Translations under genes and position numbers: made by a program
Shown here: one piece after another, positions 53,883 to 61,513 of the stretch
Layout: each line of letters opens with the position of its first letter
How positions within the stretch are numbered: the stretch's first letter is position 1
Notes under the pieces: model-generated
What the model was told of the DNA's origin: nothing
Seen by the model: only the letters and a program-made list of their open reading frames with translations
Databases searched by the model: none
NCBI GenBank assembly: GCA_002480085.1
Contig: DKPJ01000010.1
Location: forward strand, 15,377 to 79,376
Origin: Enterobacteriaceae bacterium UBA7338
GTDB taxonomy: Bacteria; Pseudomonadota; Gammaproteobacteria; Enterobacterales; Enterobacteriaceae
DNA length: 64,000 nt
Direction of reading: 5' to 3'

Positions 53883-54743
53883 GTGAGCGACATGGTTGAT
53901 ATAACAAAAACTACTCCCGAGAAAAAACTCACGGCTGGCGACGTTCGCGGCGTGTTCATCCGCTCTAACCTCTTCCAGGGGTCATGGAACTTCGAGCGTA
54001 TGCAGGCGCTGGGCTTCTGCTTCTCCATGGTGCCGGCGATCAAACGCCTCTACCCGGAGAATAACGAGGCGCGTCGCCAGGCGATCAAACGTCATCTGGA
54101 GTTCTTTAACACCCATCCCTACGTCGCCGCGCCGGTGCTCGGCGTCACCCTGGCAATGGAGGAGCAGCGTGCTAACGGGGCAGAGATCGACGACGGTGCC
54201 ATCAACGGTATTAAAGTCGGCCTGATGGGACCGCTGGCGGGCGTCGGCGACCCGATCTTCTGGGGCACCGTGCGTCCGGTGTTTGCCGCACTGGGGGCGG
54301 GGATTGCCATGAGCGGCAGCCTGCTTGGCCCGCTGCTGTTCTTTATCCTGTTTAACGTGGTGCGTCTGGCGACCCGCTACTACGGCGTCGCCTATGGCTA
54401 CCGTAAAGGGGTGGATATCGTTAAGGATATGGGCGGCGGCTTCCTGCAGAAGCTGACCGAGGGGGCATCCATCCTCGGCCTGTTTGTCATGGGCGCGCTG
54501 GTGAACAAGTGGACGCATGTTAATATCCCGCTGGTGGTGTCAGAGATCACCGACCAGACCGGGAAAACGAACGTTACCACCGTGCAGACTATCCTTGACC
54601 AGCTGATGCCGGGCCTGGTGCCGCTGCTGCTGACATTCGCCTGCATGTGGCTGCTGCGTAAGAAAGTGAACCCGCTGTGGATCATCGTTGGCTTTTTCGT
54701 CATCGGTATTGTGGGCTACGCCGTCGGCCTGCTGGGTCTGTAA
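53883..54743 (+). CDS. manZ: Mannose PTS IID component
   Basis: The 286-residue IID subunit has the family signature SNLFQGSWNFERMQALGFCF near residue 28 and GLMGPLAGVGDPIFWGTVRP in the middle. The GTG start overlaps the AGGTGAG end region of manY and is the same as in E. coli. A strong terminator closes the operon. Confidence 0.97.
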   Translation: MSDMVDITKTTPEKKLTAGDVRGVFIRSNLFQGSWNFERMQALGFCFSMVPAIKRLYPENNEARRQAIKRHLEFFNTHPYVAAPVLGVTLAMEEQRANGAEIDDGAINGIKVGLMGPLAGVGDPIFWGTVRPVFAALGAGIAMSGSLLGPLLFFILFNVVRLATRYYGVAYGYRKGVDIVKDMGGGFLQKLTEGASILGLFVMGALVNKWTHVNIPLVVSEITDQTGKTNVTTVQTILDQLMPGLVPLLLTFACMWLLRKKVNPLWIIVGFFVIGIVGYAVGLLGL

Positions 54744-54758
54744 GCGGTAGATGTGACG

Positions 54759-54782
54759 CCGGGGGCACTGCCCCCGGTTTTT
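54759..54782 (+). terminator. Rho-independent terminator of manXYZ
   Basis: CCGGGGGC and GCCCCCGG form a perfect 8-bp GC stem with loop ACT, then five T. Confidence 0.93.
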
Positions 54783-54797
54783 ATTTCTGGAGGATGA

Positions 54798-55256
54798 ATG
54801 ACGCTAACGGATTATGTGCTGGTGCTGTGCGTGGCTGGGCTACTGGCTTACGCTATCTATGACGAGTTTATTATGCCGCGCCGCTACGGCGTTACGCTGC
54901 TTACCGTTCCCCTGCTGCGCCGCAGTCGCGCCGACAGCGTGATCTTCACCGGCCTGCTGGCCATTCTTATCTATAATAACGTGACGCATCATGGTGCTAT
55001 TTTAACCACCTGGTTATTATCTATGCTGGCGCTGGTGGTAATATACCTCTTCTGGATCCGCGCCCCGAAAATCATCTTTAAAGAGAGCGGTTTCTTTTTT
55101 GGCAATATCTGGATTGAATATGGGCGTATTAAGGCGATGCAGCTTTCAGAAGATGGCGTGCTGGTGGTGCAATTAGAGCAGCGGCGTCTGCTGATCCGTG
55201 TACGAAATATCGACGACCTGGAGAGGATCTACAAGGTTATCGTTAAAACTCAGTAA
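54798..55256 (+). CDS. yobD: UPF0266 membrane protein YobD
   Basis: The 152-residue inner membrane protein has about three helices (MTLTDYVLVLCVAGLLAYAI, then a second and third around 45-85) and a cytosolic end. It matches YobD (DUF986). TGGAGG precedes the ATG. The function is unknown. It sits between manXYZ and mntP as in E. coli. Confidence 0.92.
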   Translation: MTLTDYVLVLCVAGLLAYAIYDEFIMPRRYGVTLLTVPLLRRSRADSVIFTGLLAILIYNNVTHHGAILTTWLLSMLALVVIYLFWIRAPKIIFKESGFFFGNIWIEYGRIKAMQLSEDGVLVVQLEQRRLLIRVRNIDDLERIYKVIVKTQ

Positions 55257-55259
55257 GTT

Positions 55260-55283
55260 AAAATATAGCCACAGCTATGTCTT
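55260..55283 (+). promoter_or_regulatory. MntR box 1 upstream of mntP
   Basis: ATATAGC and GCTATGT arms separated by three bases (AAATATAGCCACAGCTATGT) match the MntR consensus AACATAGC-N-GCTATGTT. MntR activates mntP at high manganese in E. coli. Confidence 0.75.
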
Positions 55284-55300
55284 GTGGTATGAAATGCGTT

Positions 55301-55324
55301 GAAACATAGCCATGGCTATATTAT
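55301..55324 (+). promoter_or_regulatory. MntR box 2 upstream of mntP
   Basis: GAAACATAGCCATGGCTATA is a second MntR-type palindrome, 41 bases downstream of the first and on the same face within about four helical turns. Confidence 0.75.
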
Positions 55325-55372
55325 TTCTTGCACAAGTCACACTCTTTGTTAACGTTATTTTTACCCTTCAAT

Positions 55373-55391
55373 CCAAATGAAAATCGTTATC
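55373..55391 (+). promoter_or_regulatory. Fur-box-like site upstream of mntP
   Basis: The 19-mer beginning CCAAATGAAAATCGTTATC matches the Fur consensus at about 14 of 19 positions, between the MntR boxes and the riboswitch. Confidence 0.5.
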
Positions 55392-55455
55392 AACTAGCAA
55401 GTTAAATAATGAACTTCGGTTATTGTTTTAGTTTATCAAAATATGTTAAGGTTGC

Positions 55456-55642
55456 GCCCGTCGTTGGGGAGTAGCCAATTTCCTGTTCCCGGAAATGTAC
55501 GTGTCAACATACTCGTTGCAAAACGTGGCGCGTACGGATCGAATAGCTGAGCCTGTTCGGTCAGGCGAGACCATAGACGCATCAACTGCTGATTACTGGG
55601 GGCAGTGATGTGTCATATGGATTTCCCGGTCAGGACGCTTGT
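55456..55642 (+). promoter_or_regulatory. yybP-ykoY manganese riboswitch in the mntP leader
   Basis: The leader carries the yybP-ykoY landmarks (GTTGGGGAGTAGCC near the 5' end and a GGCGAGACCAT segment about 100 bases later). It occupies the same position as the known Mn2+-sensing leader of E. coli mntP. Manganese binding exposes the mntP ribosome binding site. Confidence 0.85.
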
Positions 55643-56209
55643 ATGAACCTATCCGCCACCCTGCTGCTCGCCTTTGGCATGTCGATGGATGCCTTTGCCG
55701 CCTCCATTGGTAAAGGCGCAACCCTGCATAAACCTAAGTTTTCTGATGCCCTGCGTACCGGTTTGATTTTTGGCGTTATTGAGACGCTAACCCCGCTGAT
55801 CGGCTGGGGTTTGGGCATGCTGGCCAGCCAGTTTGTGCTGGAGTGGAACCACTGGATCGCTTTCCTGCTGCTGGTGTTTTTAGGGAGCCGAATGGTGCTT
55901 GAGGGTGTGCGCGCTCAGCCCGATGAAGATCTCGCCCCGCTGCGCCGCCACGGCTTCTGGCTGCTGGTCACCACCGCCATCGCCACCAGCCTCGACGCGA
56001 TGGCCGTGGGCGTCGGCCTCGCCTTTTTGCAGGTCAATATTATCACCACCGCGCTGGCCATCGGCTGCGCCACCCTGATTATGTCCACTCTCGGCATGAT
56101 GATCGGCAAATTTATCGGCCCGCTGCTGGGCAAGCGGGCCGAGATCCTTGGTGGCGTAGTGCTGATCGGCATTGGCATCCAGATCCTCTGGAGCCACTTC
56201 GCCCCTTAA
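55643..56209 (+). CDS. mntP: Manganese efflux pump MntP
   Basis: The 188-residue protein has six helices and the duplicated MntP motif with membrane aspartates (FGMSMDAFAASIGKG and ATSLDAMAVGVGLAF). It exports excess manganese. ATG 55643 gives the conserved MNLSATLLLAFGMS start; an upstream in-frame ATG lies inside the riboswitch. Control is layered: MntR boxes, a Fur-like site and the riboswitch. Its stop overlaps that of rlmA. Confidence 0.96.
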   Translation: MNLSATLLLAFGMSMDAFAASIGKGATLHKPKFSDALRTGLIFGVIETLTPLIGWGLGMLASQFVLEWNHWIAFLLLVFLGSRMVLEGVRAQPDEDLAPLRRHGFWLLVTTAIATSLDAMAVGVGLAFLQVNIITTALAIGCATLIMSTLGMMIGKFIGPLLGKRAEILGGVVLIGIGIQILWSHFAP

Positions 56210-57021
56210 GCGTCGCGCTGCCAGCACTGAATGCTGAAATCCGCCTCGCAGCTAAACTCCGCTGTCGCTTGCAGTGTCTCCCACACCTGCGGCTTCGCCC
56301 GCCAGGCGAAGGGCGTCATCTGCAACAGCGCCACGGCCTCGGCACCGTTAAGCGTCATCCCATAGGCCAGCGAGTGCTGCTCCCGTAATGTGAATCCATC
56401 CAGCTGCTCACTCTGCGGGGCATGCAGCTGCACCTCGTCATAGATCAACCCTTTCAGCTCCACCAGATGCCGGGGTCCCGGCGCGGCGGTGATTACCCAT
56501 CCTCCCGGCTTCACGACTCGCGCCAGCTCCTCGGCTTTACAGGGAGCATAGATGCGTACCACCGCATCCAGCGTCGCGGCGTCAAACGGCAGGCGGTGGC
56601 TGGAGGCGACGCAGAACATCACCTGCGGATAGCGCTTTGCAGCCGCGCGGACCGCCGCCCGGGAGACGTCCAGGCCAAAGGTCTCCGCCCCGTGCTGGCG
56701 AGCGATATCGGCGAAGGCGTGAGTGTAGTACCCCTCTCCACAGCCGATATCCAGCAGCGCATCGGCCTGTGCAGGCAGGCGCGCATCCAGCAGCTCGCTC
56801 AGCCTCTGGCGCAGAGGCAGATAGTGCCCGGCATCGAGAAAGGCGCGCCGGGCCTGCATCATCTCCGCGCTGTCGCCCGGATCGCGTGAACGCTTGTGCT
56901 GCACGGGCAGCAGATTGACGTATCCCTCTTTCGCTATATCAAACTGGTGCCGCTGCGGGCAGACGTAGGTTTTATCGGTACGCAGCAGCGGCGCGTGACA
57001 GAGCGGACAGGTGAAGGACAT
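56206..57021 (-). CDS. rlmA: 23S rRNA (guanine-745-N1) methyltransferase
   Basis: The 271-residue enzyme has an N-terminal zinc finger (CPLCHAPL...CPQRHQFD) and a SAM-binding domain (LLDIGCGEGYYTHAFAD). It methylates G745 in helix 35 of 23S rRNA. ATG 57021 gives the standard MSFTCPLCH start. The stop codons of convergent mntP and rlmA share the palindrome TTAA. Confidence 0.96.
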   Translation of the reverse strand: MSFTCPLCHAPLLRTDKTYVCPQRHQFDIAKEGYVNLLPVQHKRSRDPGDSAEMMQARRAFLDAGHYLPLRQRLSELLDARLPAQADALLDIGCGEGYYTHAFADIARQHGAETFGLDVSRAAVRAAAKRYPQVMFCVASSHRLPFDAATLDAVVRIYAPCKAEELARVVKPGGWVITAAPGPRHLVELKGLIYDEVQLHAPQSEQLDGFTLREQHSLAYGMTLNGAEAVALLQMTPFAWRAKPQVWETLQATAEFSCEADFSIQCWQRDA

Positions 57022-57083
57022 AGCAACTCCGGGCAGAGAGAAAGGGCGAAAGTGTAACGCCAATTGCCGCTGCGGGGAACGCC

Positions 57084-58823
57084 TTAAGGCAGCGGATCCG
57101 CACCGCCGGGCGAATTTAGCACCACCAGATGGCTCGAATCGGGTGCCATGCCGTCCGGCCTGACGTTTTTCGCCCGCAGCACGCTGCCCATAATTTCACT
57201 AAATACCGGCGCTGATACCGCCCCGCCATAATAAGCGCCGTTTTGCGGATCGTTTATCACTACCGCCAGGGCATATTTAGGCTGGCTCGCAGGCGCAACG
57301 CCTGCGGTATAGGCTACGTATTTATCAACGTACTTGCCGTTCTCGTCGATCTTCTTCGCGGTGCCGGTTTTGACCGCCACGCGGTAGTCGCGCACGGCCG
57401 CTTTGGTGCCTCCGCCCCCCGGCAGGGCCACGCTCTCCATCATGTGCTCCACCTCATGAACAATCTCCTGCGGCATCACCTGCGCACCTACGACAGGCGG
57501 ATCGACGCGGGTGATGGAGAGCGGACGCGCCAGGCCATAGCTGCCGATGGTGGCGTAGACATGGGCCAGCTGCAGCGGGGTGACCATTAACCCATAGCCA
57601 AACGAGAAGGTGGCGCGATCGAGCTGCCCCCAGTATTTGCGCACCGGCAGGACGCCGCTGCTCTCTCCGGTCAGGCCCAGCCCTGTCGAGCTGCCAAAGC
57701 CGAACGCTTTGTAGGTATCCAGCAGCCGCTGGATCGGCATCGCCAGCGACAGACGTGACACGCCAGTATCACTCGATTTCTGCAGGATGCCGGTCAGGGT
57801 CAGCTCCGGGTAGTACCCCACGTCGCGAATACGGTGGCCGTCGAGGGTATAGGGATGGGTATCCACCACGCTGTCAGGCTGAACGATGCCCTCCTTAAGC
57901 GCCGCCATCAGCACCATCGGTTTTACCGTCGAGCCAGGTTCAAAGGTGTCGCTGATGGCGCGGTTGCGGAAATCATCCAGGGTGGCGCCGCTGCGGTTGT
58001 TAGGGTTGAAGTCAGGGTAGCTGGCCATCGCCAGGATTTCACCGGTCTGAATACGCACCAGCACCGCCGCGCCGGATTCCGCTTTATTCCAGCTGACGGC
58101 ATTATCAAGGGCATCTTCGGTCAGGGTTTGCAGACGTTTGTCGATGCTTAGCATCAGCGTATGCGCCGGTACAGCAGGGGTTTCGGTAATATTCTCGATA
58201 ACGTGTCCGTGGCGATCTTTGCGCACCTGGCGCAGACCGGGTTTACCGGTAAGCTGGGCGTTAAAGCTCTTCTCGATGCCTTCAATCCCCTGCCCGTCAA
58301 CGTTGGTAAAGCCAAGCAGGTTGGCGGCAACATGCCCGCTGGGGTAAAAGCGCCTGGACTCCTCCTGCAAATTGATGCCCTGCAGGTTGAGATTATCAAT
58401 CCACCTGGCCTGCTGCGGATCGAGCTGGCGGGCAAGGTAGATAAAACGGGACTTAGGGTTATGACGGATGCGGTCGGCAATCTCACTCAGCGGCATATTC
58501 AGGGCGCTGGCCAGCGCCTGCCAGCGCTGATTAAAACCCACCCCGCCGCTGCTGTTTATCACTTTAGGATCGGCCCAGACCGCGCTAACGGGAACGCTCA
58601 CCGCCAGCGGAAGTCCGTTACGATCGACGATCATCCCCCGGGGCGGGACGATCTTCTCTTCCCGAATCGATCGCATATCCTCCTCCTTGACTAACTTTTC
58701 CGGCGAGACAACCTGGAGCCAGGCCGTCCGGCCCAGCAGCAGGCCTAGCGCGCAGATAATGGCAACGCAAAGCAAGGCAAAGCGCAGAGGAGTATAGTTG
58801 CTGGAAAGAGGGTTGTTTTTCAC
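57084..58823 (-). CDS. PBP3-type peptidoglycan transpeptidase (FtsI paralogue)
   Basis: The 579-residue class B penicillin-binding protein has one N-terminal membrane helix (about 15-35), a pedestal domain (RGMIVDRNGLPLAVSVPVSA) and a transpeptidase domain. Catalytic motifs are FEPGSTVKPM (SxxK), KSSDTGVS (SxD where FtsI has SxN) and KTGTAKK. The genuine ftsI lies in the dcw cluster. This copy sits between rlmA and cspC, exactly where Salmonella carries PBP3SAL, the acid-condition division enzyme. That role is inferred from place and similarity. Confidence 0.88.
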   Translation of the reverse strand: MKNNPLSSNYTPLRFALLCVAIICALGLLLGRTAWLQVVSPEKLVKEEDMRSIREEKIVPPRGMIVDRNGLPLAVSVPVSAVWADPKVINSSGGVGFNQRWQALASALNMPLSEIADRIRHNPKSRFIYLARQLDPQQARWIDNLNLQGINLQEESRRFYPSGHVAANLLGFTNVDGQGIEGIEKSFNAQLTGKPGLRQVRKDRHGHVIENITETPAVPAHTLMLSIDKRLQTLTEDALDNAVSWNKAESGAAVLVRIQTGEILAMASYPDFNPNNRSGATLDDFRNRAISDTFEPGSTVKPMVLMAALKEGIVQPDSVVDTHPYTLDGHRIRDVGYYPELTLTGILQKSSDTGVSRLSLAMPIQRLLDTYKAFGFGSSTGLGLTGESSGVLPVRKYWGQLDRATFSFGYGLMVTPLQLAHVYATIGSYGLARPLSITRVDPPVVGAQVMPQEIVHEVEHMMESVALPGGGGTKAAVRDYRVAVKTGTAKKIDENGKYVDKYVAYTAGVAPASQPKYALAVVINDPQNGAYYGGAVSAPVFSEIMGSVLRAKNVRPDGMAPDSSHLVVLNSPGGADPLP

Positions 58824-58962
58824 CTTGGCTCCTGAAACGGATTAACCCGCTGATTTGACAGGAAACACGCTTAGAAAGGGAAAAAAGTGTGCTAATAACG
58901 GTATGGCTTTGCAACAAAAGACGAATGAGGGAGCCTACAGTAACATTTTGAAAAGTAACCAT

Positions 58963-58987
58963 TAAAAAGCCCCGCACGGGGCGAGGC
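58963..58987 (-). terminator. Rho-independent terminator of yobF-cspC
   Basis: On the minus strand GCCCC-GTGC-GGGGC forms a short GC stem followed by five T, about 50 bases after the cspC stop. Confidence 0.88.
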
Positions 58988-59036
58988 TTTTACGCTGACA
59001 TTGATGCGCCAGTGGCGCTCAAGCAGTGGAGGAAAA

Positions 59037-59246
59037 TCAGATAGCGGTAACGTTAACAGCCGCTGGGCCTTTCTGGCCGTCCTGAATTTCGAACTCAACG
59101 TTCTGGCCTTCAGCCAGAGTTTTGAAGCCATTACCCTGGATTGCAGAGAAGTGTACGAACACGTCTTTGCTGCCGTCAGCAGGAGTAATGAAACCAAAGC
59201 CTTTAGACTCGTTGAACCACTTAACTTGACCTTTAATCTTTGCCAT
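59037..59246 (-). CDS. cspC: Cold-shock-like protein CspC
   Basis: The 69-residue protein is one OB fold with RNP1 (KGFGFITP) and RNP2 (VFVHFSAI) motifs and matches CspC ([19 protein letters not shown]). CspC binds single-stranded RNA and affects stability and transcript elongation at normal temperature. ATG 59246 follows AAGGAATT. It begins 12 bases after yobF. Confidence 0.96.
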
Positions 59247-59258
59247 TTGCAAAATTCC

Positions 59259-59402
59259 TTAGAGTGTTTTCTTAGCCCGCAGGCATTGACCGAGATGAAA
59301 CTGAGACATTACTGCATGAGGCACTAAATAAGGTTCGGCAGAGAAGCAGTATTCAACGACAACGTGTTTACTCGAAACTTCTATACTGATAATGCCACAC
59401 AT
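59259..59402 (-). CDS. yobF: Small protein YobF
   Basis: A 47-codon frame reads MCGIISIEVSSKHVVVEYCF, then SAEPYLVPHA and ends CLRAKKTL. It matches E. coli YobF in length, start (MCGI), middle (SKHVDVEYRFSAEPY) and end (CLRAKKT). It lies just upstream of cspC in the same operon. In E. coli YobF is a small stress-induced protein of unknown function. Confidence 0.88.
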   Translation of the reverse strand: MCGIISIEVSSKHVVVEYCFSAEPYLVPHAVMSQFHLGQCLRAKKTL

Positions 59403-59817
59403 AAACAGAACTGTACCTCGTTTAACCTACACCGTGTTATCACATACAACGTTAAATATGGCAAGCCATTTTTAATGATGTCTGGATCTGTCGCACAAAT
59501 TCAGCGTTAATCACAACAGCGGGTGTACAGCTAAACTGCCACAGTAATGCCCTTCCGTCCAGCCTGAAGTTTACTATGGCTAAATAGAGCATGTAGTTAG
59601 CAATTTTTGAGCAATAGCTTGCTGAAAAATCATGAGAATGGGTGAGTGTAATTGCCTTTTCGCTATAATCAAAAATGGATAAGTTGACCACCGAATAATT
59701 GTTGCTCAATTAGGGCAGCTGTTGCACCAAAATAATGAAATTTTAATGACACTGCATCAATTCAAAGCAATAAAAACGTTTCGCTAAAAATAATATAGTT
59801 TATATAACCTAGTCAGG
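59403..59817. other. AT-rich intergenic region upstream of yobF-cspC
   Basis: This 415-bp gap is noticeably richer in A and T than its surroundings and presumably holds the yobF-cspC promoter and long cold-shock-type leader. An 85-codon minus-strand frame (59452-59709) has no clear ribosome binding site or family resemblance. I see nothing else to annotate. Confidence 0.5.
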
Positions 59818-60834
59818 CTAGTCTGACGTCTGCTTAATAGCGTGCCCGTCGAGAGATAAATACTCACCAATTTTCAGGATCCTGAAGTTATCCGTCCGGG
59901 TTACCGTCTCGTTTAATACCGCCGCCAGCTCCCGGGCCGGTTCGTCTACCGCTTCATCCGCCAGCTCAAAAACGCCCCAGTGGATAGGAAAAGCGAGCGG
60001 CTCCCCTAACTGCTGCCAGAGCGAAACCGCCTGCTGCGGATCCATGTGATGCACGGACATGAACCAGCGTGGAGCATAGGCGCCTACCGGCAGTGCAGCG
60101 GCATCGGGTCTGCCAAGCCGTTCGGGAATGGTGAGCAGATCCGGCGTATAGCCGGTGTCGCCGGCAAACCAGAAGCGGTGCGCCCGGGACTCAACCATCC
60201 AACCACACCAGAGTGAGCGATCCCTGTCCCACGGCGTGCGCATGCTCCAGTGCTGGGCGGGTACGGCGGTGAGGGTCATGCCCTGAAAGGTAAAGCTCTG
60301 CCACCAGTCCAGCTCGACAACGTGGCGCACGCCGTGGCGGCGACACCAGCGGCCTACTCCCAGCGGAACAAACAGCGTGACGTCCGGAAAACGTTTTAGC
60401 AGCGCGCGAATAGTCCGTCTATCAAGATGGTCGTAGTGGTTATGCGAAATGAGAATGGCATCCAGCGCGGGCAGATCGTCAACGCGCAGGGGAGCGGGAC
60501 TTTTTCGCATTGGTCCGCTAAAGCGTACCGGGGAGGCACGGTTAAAGAAGAGCGGATCGGCCAGCATATAGCAGCCGTCCAGACGAAGCAGCATGCTGGC
60601 GTGGCCCAGCCACCAGACCCCGTCTTCGCTGCCGCTTATGTCGGCTCGCTGCCACCATTGCTGAAGAAAATTGTCATAGCCGCCCTCGGGAGGATGCGGC
60701 AGCCCGGCGGCGCGGCGCTCTTTTTGCCAGCGCTCGACGTCACCGGGCTGATGCCCACCGGGCGTCAAATTACGAAACCCCTGGGGGGTATGGTGAGTCA
60801 GGGCTGGATTAAACCAGGGATTTTTCCATGCCAT
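59818..60834 (-). CDS. Metallo-beta-lactamase-fold hydrolase (RomA/UlaG-like)
   Basis: The 338-residue protein has the MBL-fold metal motif SHNHYDHLD, later PAQHWS, FAGDTGYT and IHWGVFEL. This is the arrangement of the NAPE-PLD/RomA-like branch. No signal peptide is evident. The substrate is unknown; a phosphodiesterase or lactonase activity is possible. It lies between yebO and yobF-cspC, genes adjacent in E. coli, so it is an insertion relative to that order. It starts 24 bases after yebO, on the same strand. Confidence 0.85.
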   Translation of the reverse strand: MAWKNPWFNPALTHHTPQGFRNLTPGGHQPGDVERWQKERRAAGLPHPPEGGYDNFLQQWWQRADISGSEDGVWWLGHASMLLRLDGCYMLADPLFFNRASPVRFSGPMRKSPAPLRVDDLPALDAILISHNHYDHLDRRTIRALLKRFPDVTLFVPLGVGRWCRRHGVRHVVELDWWQSFTFQGMTLTAVPAQHWSMRTPWDRDRSLWCGWMVESRAHRFWFAGDTGYTPDLLTIPERLGRPDAAALPVGAYAPRWFMSVHHMDPQQAVSLWQQLGEPLAFPIHWGVFELADEAVDEPARELAAVLNETVTRTDNFRILKIGEYLSLDGHAIKQTSD

Positions 60835-60858
60835 CTCTCACCCCCTCTTCCACAACGT

Positions 60859-61149
60859 TTAGCGTTCAGCCACCAGGCGGATAAAATCATCGCCGTCGGC
60901 CTGCACTTTTGCCGCCGCTTTCGCTTCCGGCTCGGCTTTCTCCGGCTCGTTAGCTTCACAAAGGCGACGCAGCAGCGCATTCTGCCGTTTTTGCTGATCC
61001 AGCAGGGCTTCAAGCAGTTCGATTTGCTCGTTAGCGCGGGAGCTGGCCCGGTTAACAAAAAACCACAGCACCAGCCCAACGACCAGCACCACCAGGGAGA
61101 TTACCAGGGACGCAAGGTTGAACGCGCCCGAATTCAGTACTTCGTTCAT
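60859..61149 (-). CDS. yebO: YebO family protein
   Basis: The 96-residue protein has one membrane helix (about 12-32, SLVISLVVLVVGLVLWFF) followed by a charged coiled-coil-like stretch (ANEQIELLEALLDQQKRQNA). It matches E. coli YebO, including the LVAER end. The function is unknown. Confidence 0.93.
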   Translation of the reverse strand: MNEVLNSGAFNLASLVISLVVLVVGLVLWFFVNRASSRANEQIELLEALLDQQKRQNALLRRLCEANEPEKAEPEAKAAAKVQADGDDFIRLVAER

Positions 61150-61223
61150 TTCACCACCTCAATGTTGACGCGCTATCTTACCACTGGCACTAAGGAAGGG
61201 AATGATTCGACGCAAAAATGGCG

Positions 61224-61367
61224 CTACCAGGGGATAAATTTATTGATAACGCAAATACCGCTGTAGAACTGTACGTCCTGATCGCACATTACATTGAGCA
61301 TCTGGGTCCAAAGCATCAGGCAAATTACCAGGATGGCAATCACAAGCAGCCACCGAAACTTTCTCAC
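61224..61367 (-). CDS. mgrB: PhoQ feedback regulator MgrB
   Basis: A 47-codon frame starts at GTG 61367 behind GGAGAG. The inner membrane helix is at about residues 6-24 and the periplasmic end reads MCDQDVQFYSGICVINKFIP plus W. Cysteines fall at 16, 28 and 39 as in E. coli, including the essential pair 28/39, and the C-terminus is intact. MgrB inhibits PhoQ, and its loss causes polymyxin resistance in enterics. This copy looks functional. Confidence 0.93.
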   Translation of the reverse strand: MRKFRWLLVIAILVICLMLWTQMLNVMCDQDVQFYSGICVINKFIPW

Positions 61368-61387
61368 TCTACTCTCCGAATCAACAC

Positions 61388-61422
61388 TTTATGCAAACAG
61401 GTTACCACCGGCTTGTTAAACC
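61388..61422 (-). promoter_or_regulatory. Possible PhoP-dependent promoter of mgrB
   Basis: On the minus strand GGTTTA, five bases, a poorly matching second half (CCGGTG), twelve bases and then CATAAA follow in the spacing of PhoP-activated promoters. Only the first half-site is a clear match. Confidence 0.35.
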
Positions 61423-61513
61423 GAAGCTAACTGTAGCGCTATCTGACAGACGAGGAAACCGTTGTGAAGGGGGAACAGAGATGAAAACGCCGCGTCTGGC
61501 GCGGCGTCTGGTA

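Noticed and set aside
59452..59709. An 85-codon minus-strand reading frame in the gap upstream of yobF
   Set aside because: It has no clear ribosome binding site, low-complexity AT-rich codons and no family resemblance. It overlaps the expected yobF-cspC promoter and leader.
61368..61513. A yobH gene between mgrB and kdgR as in E. coli
   Set aside because: The gap is only about 146 bases, too short for the 79-codon gene, and no matching peptide could be read.
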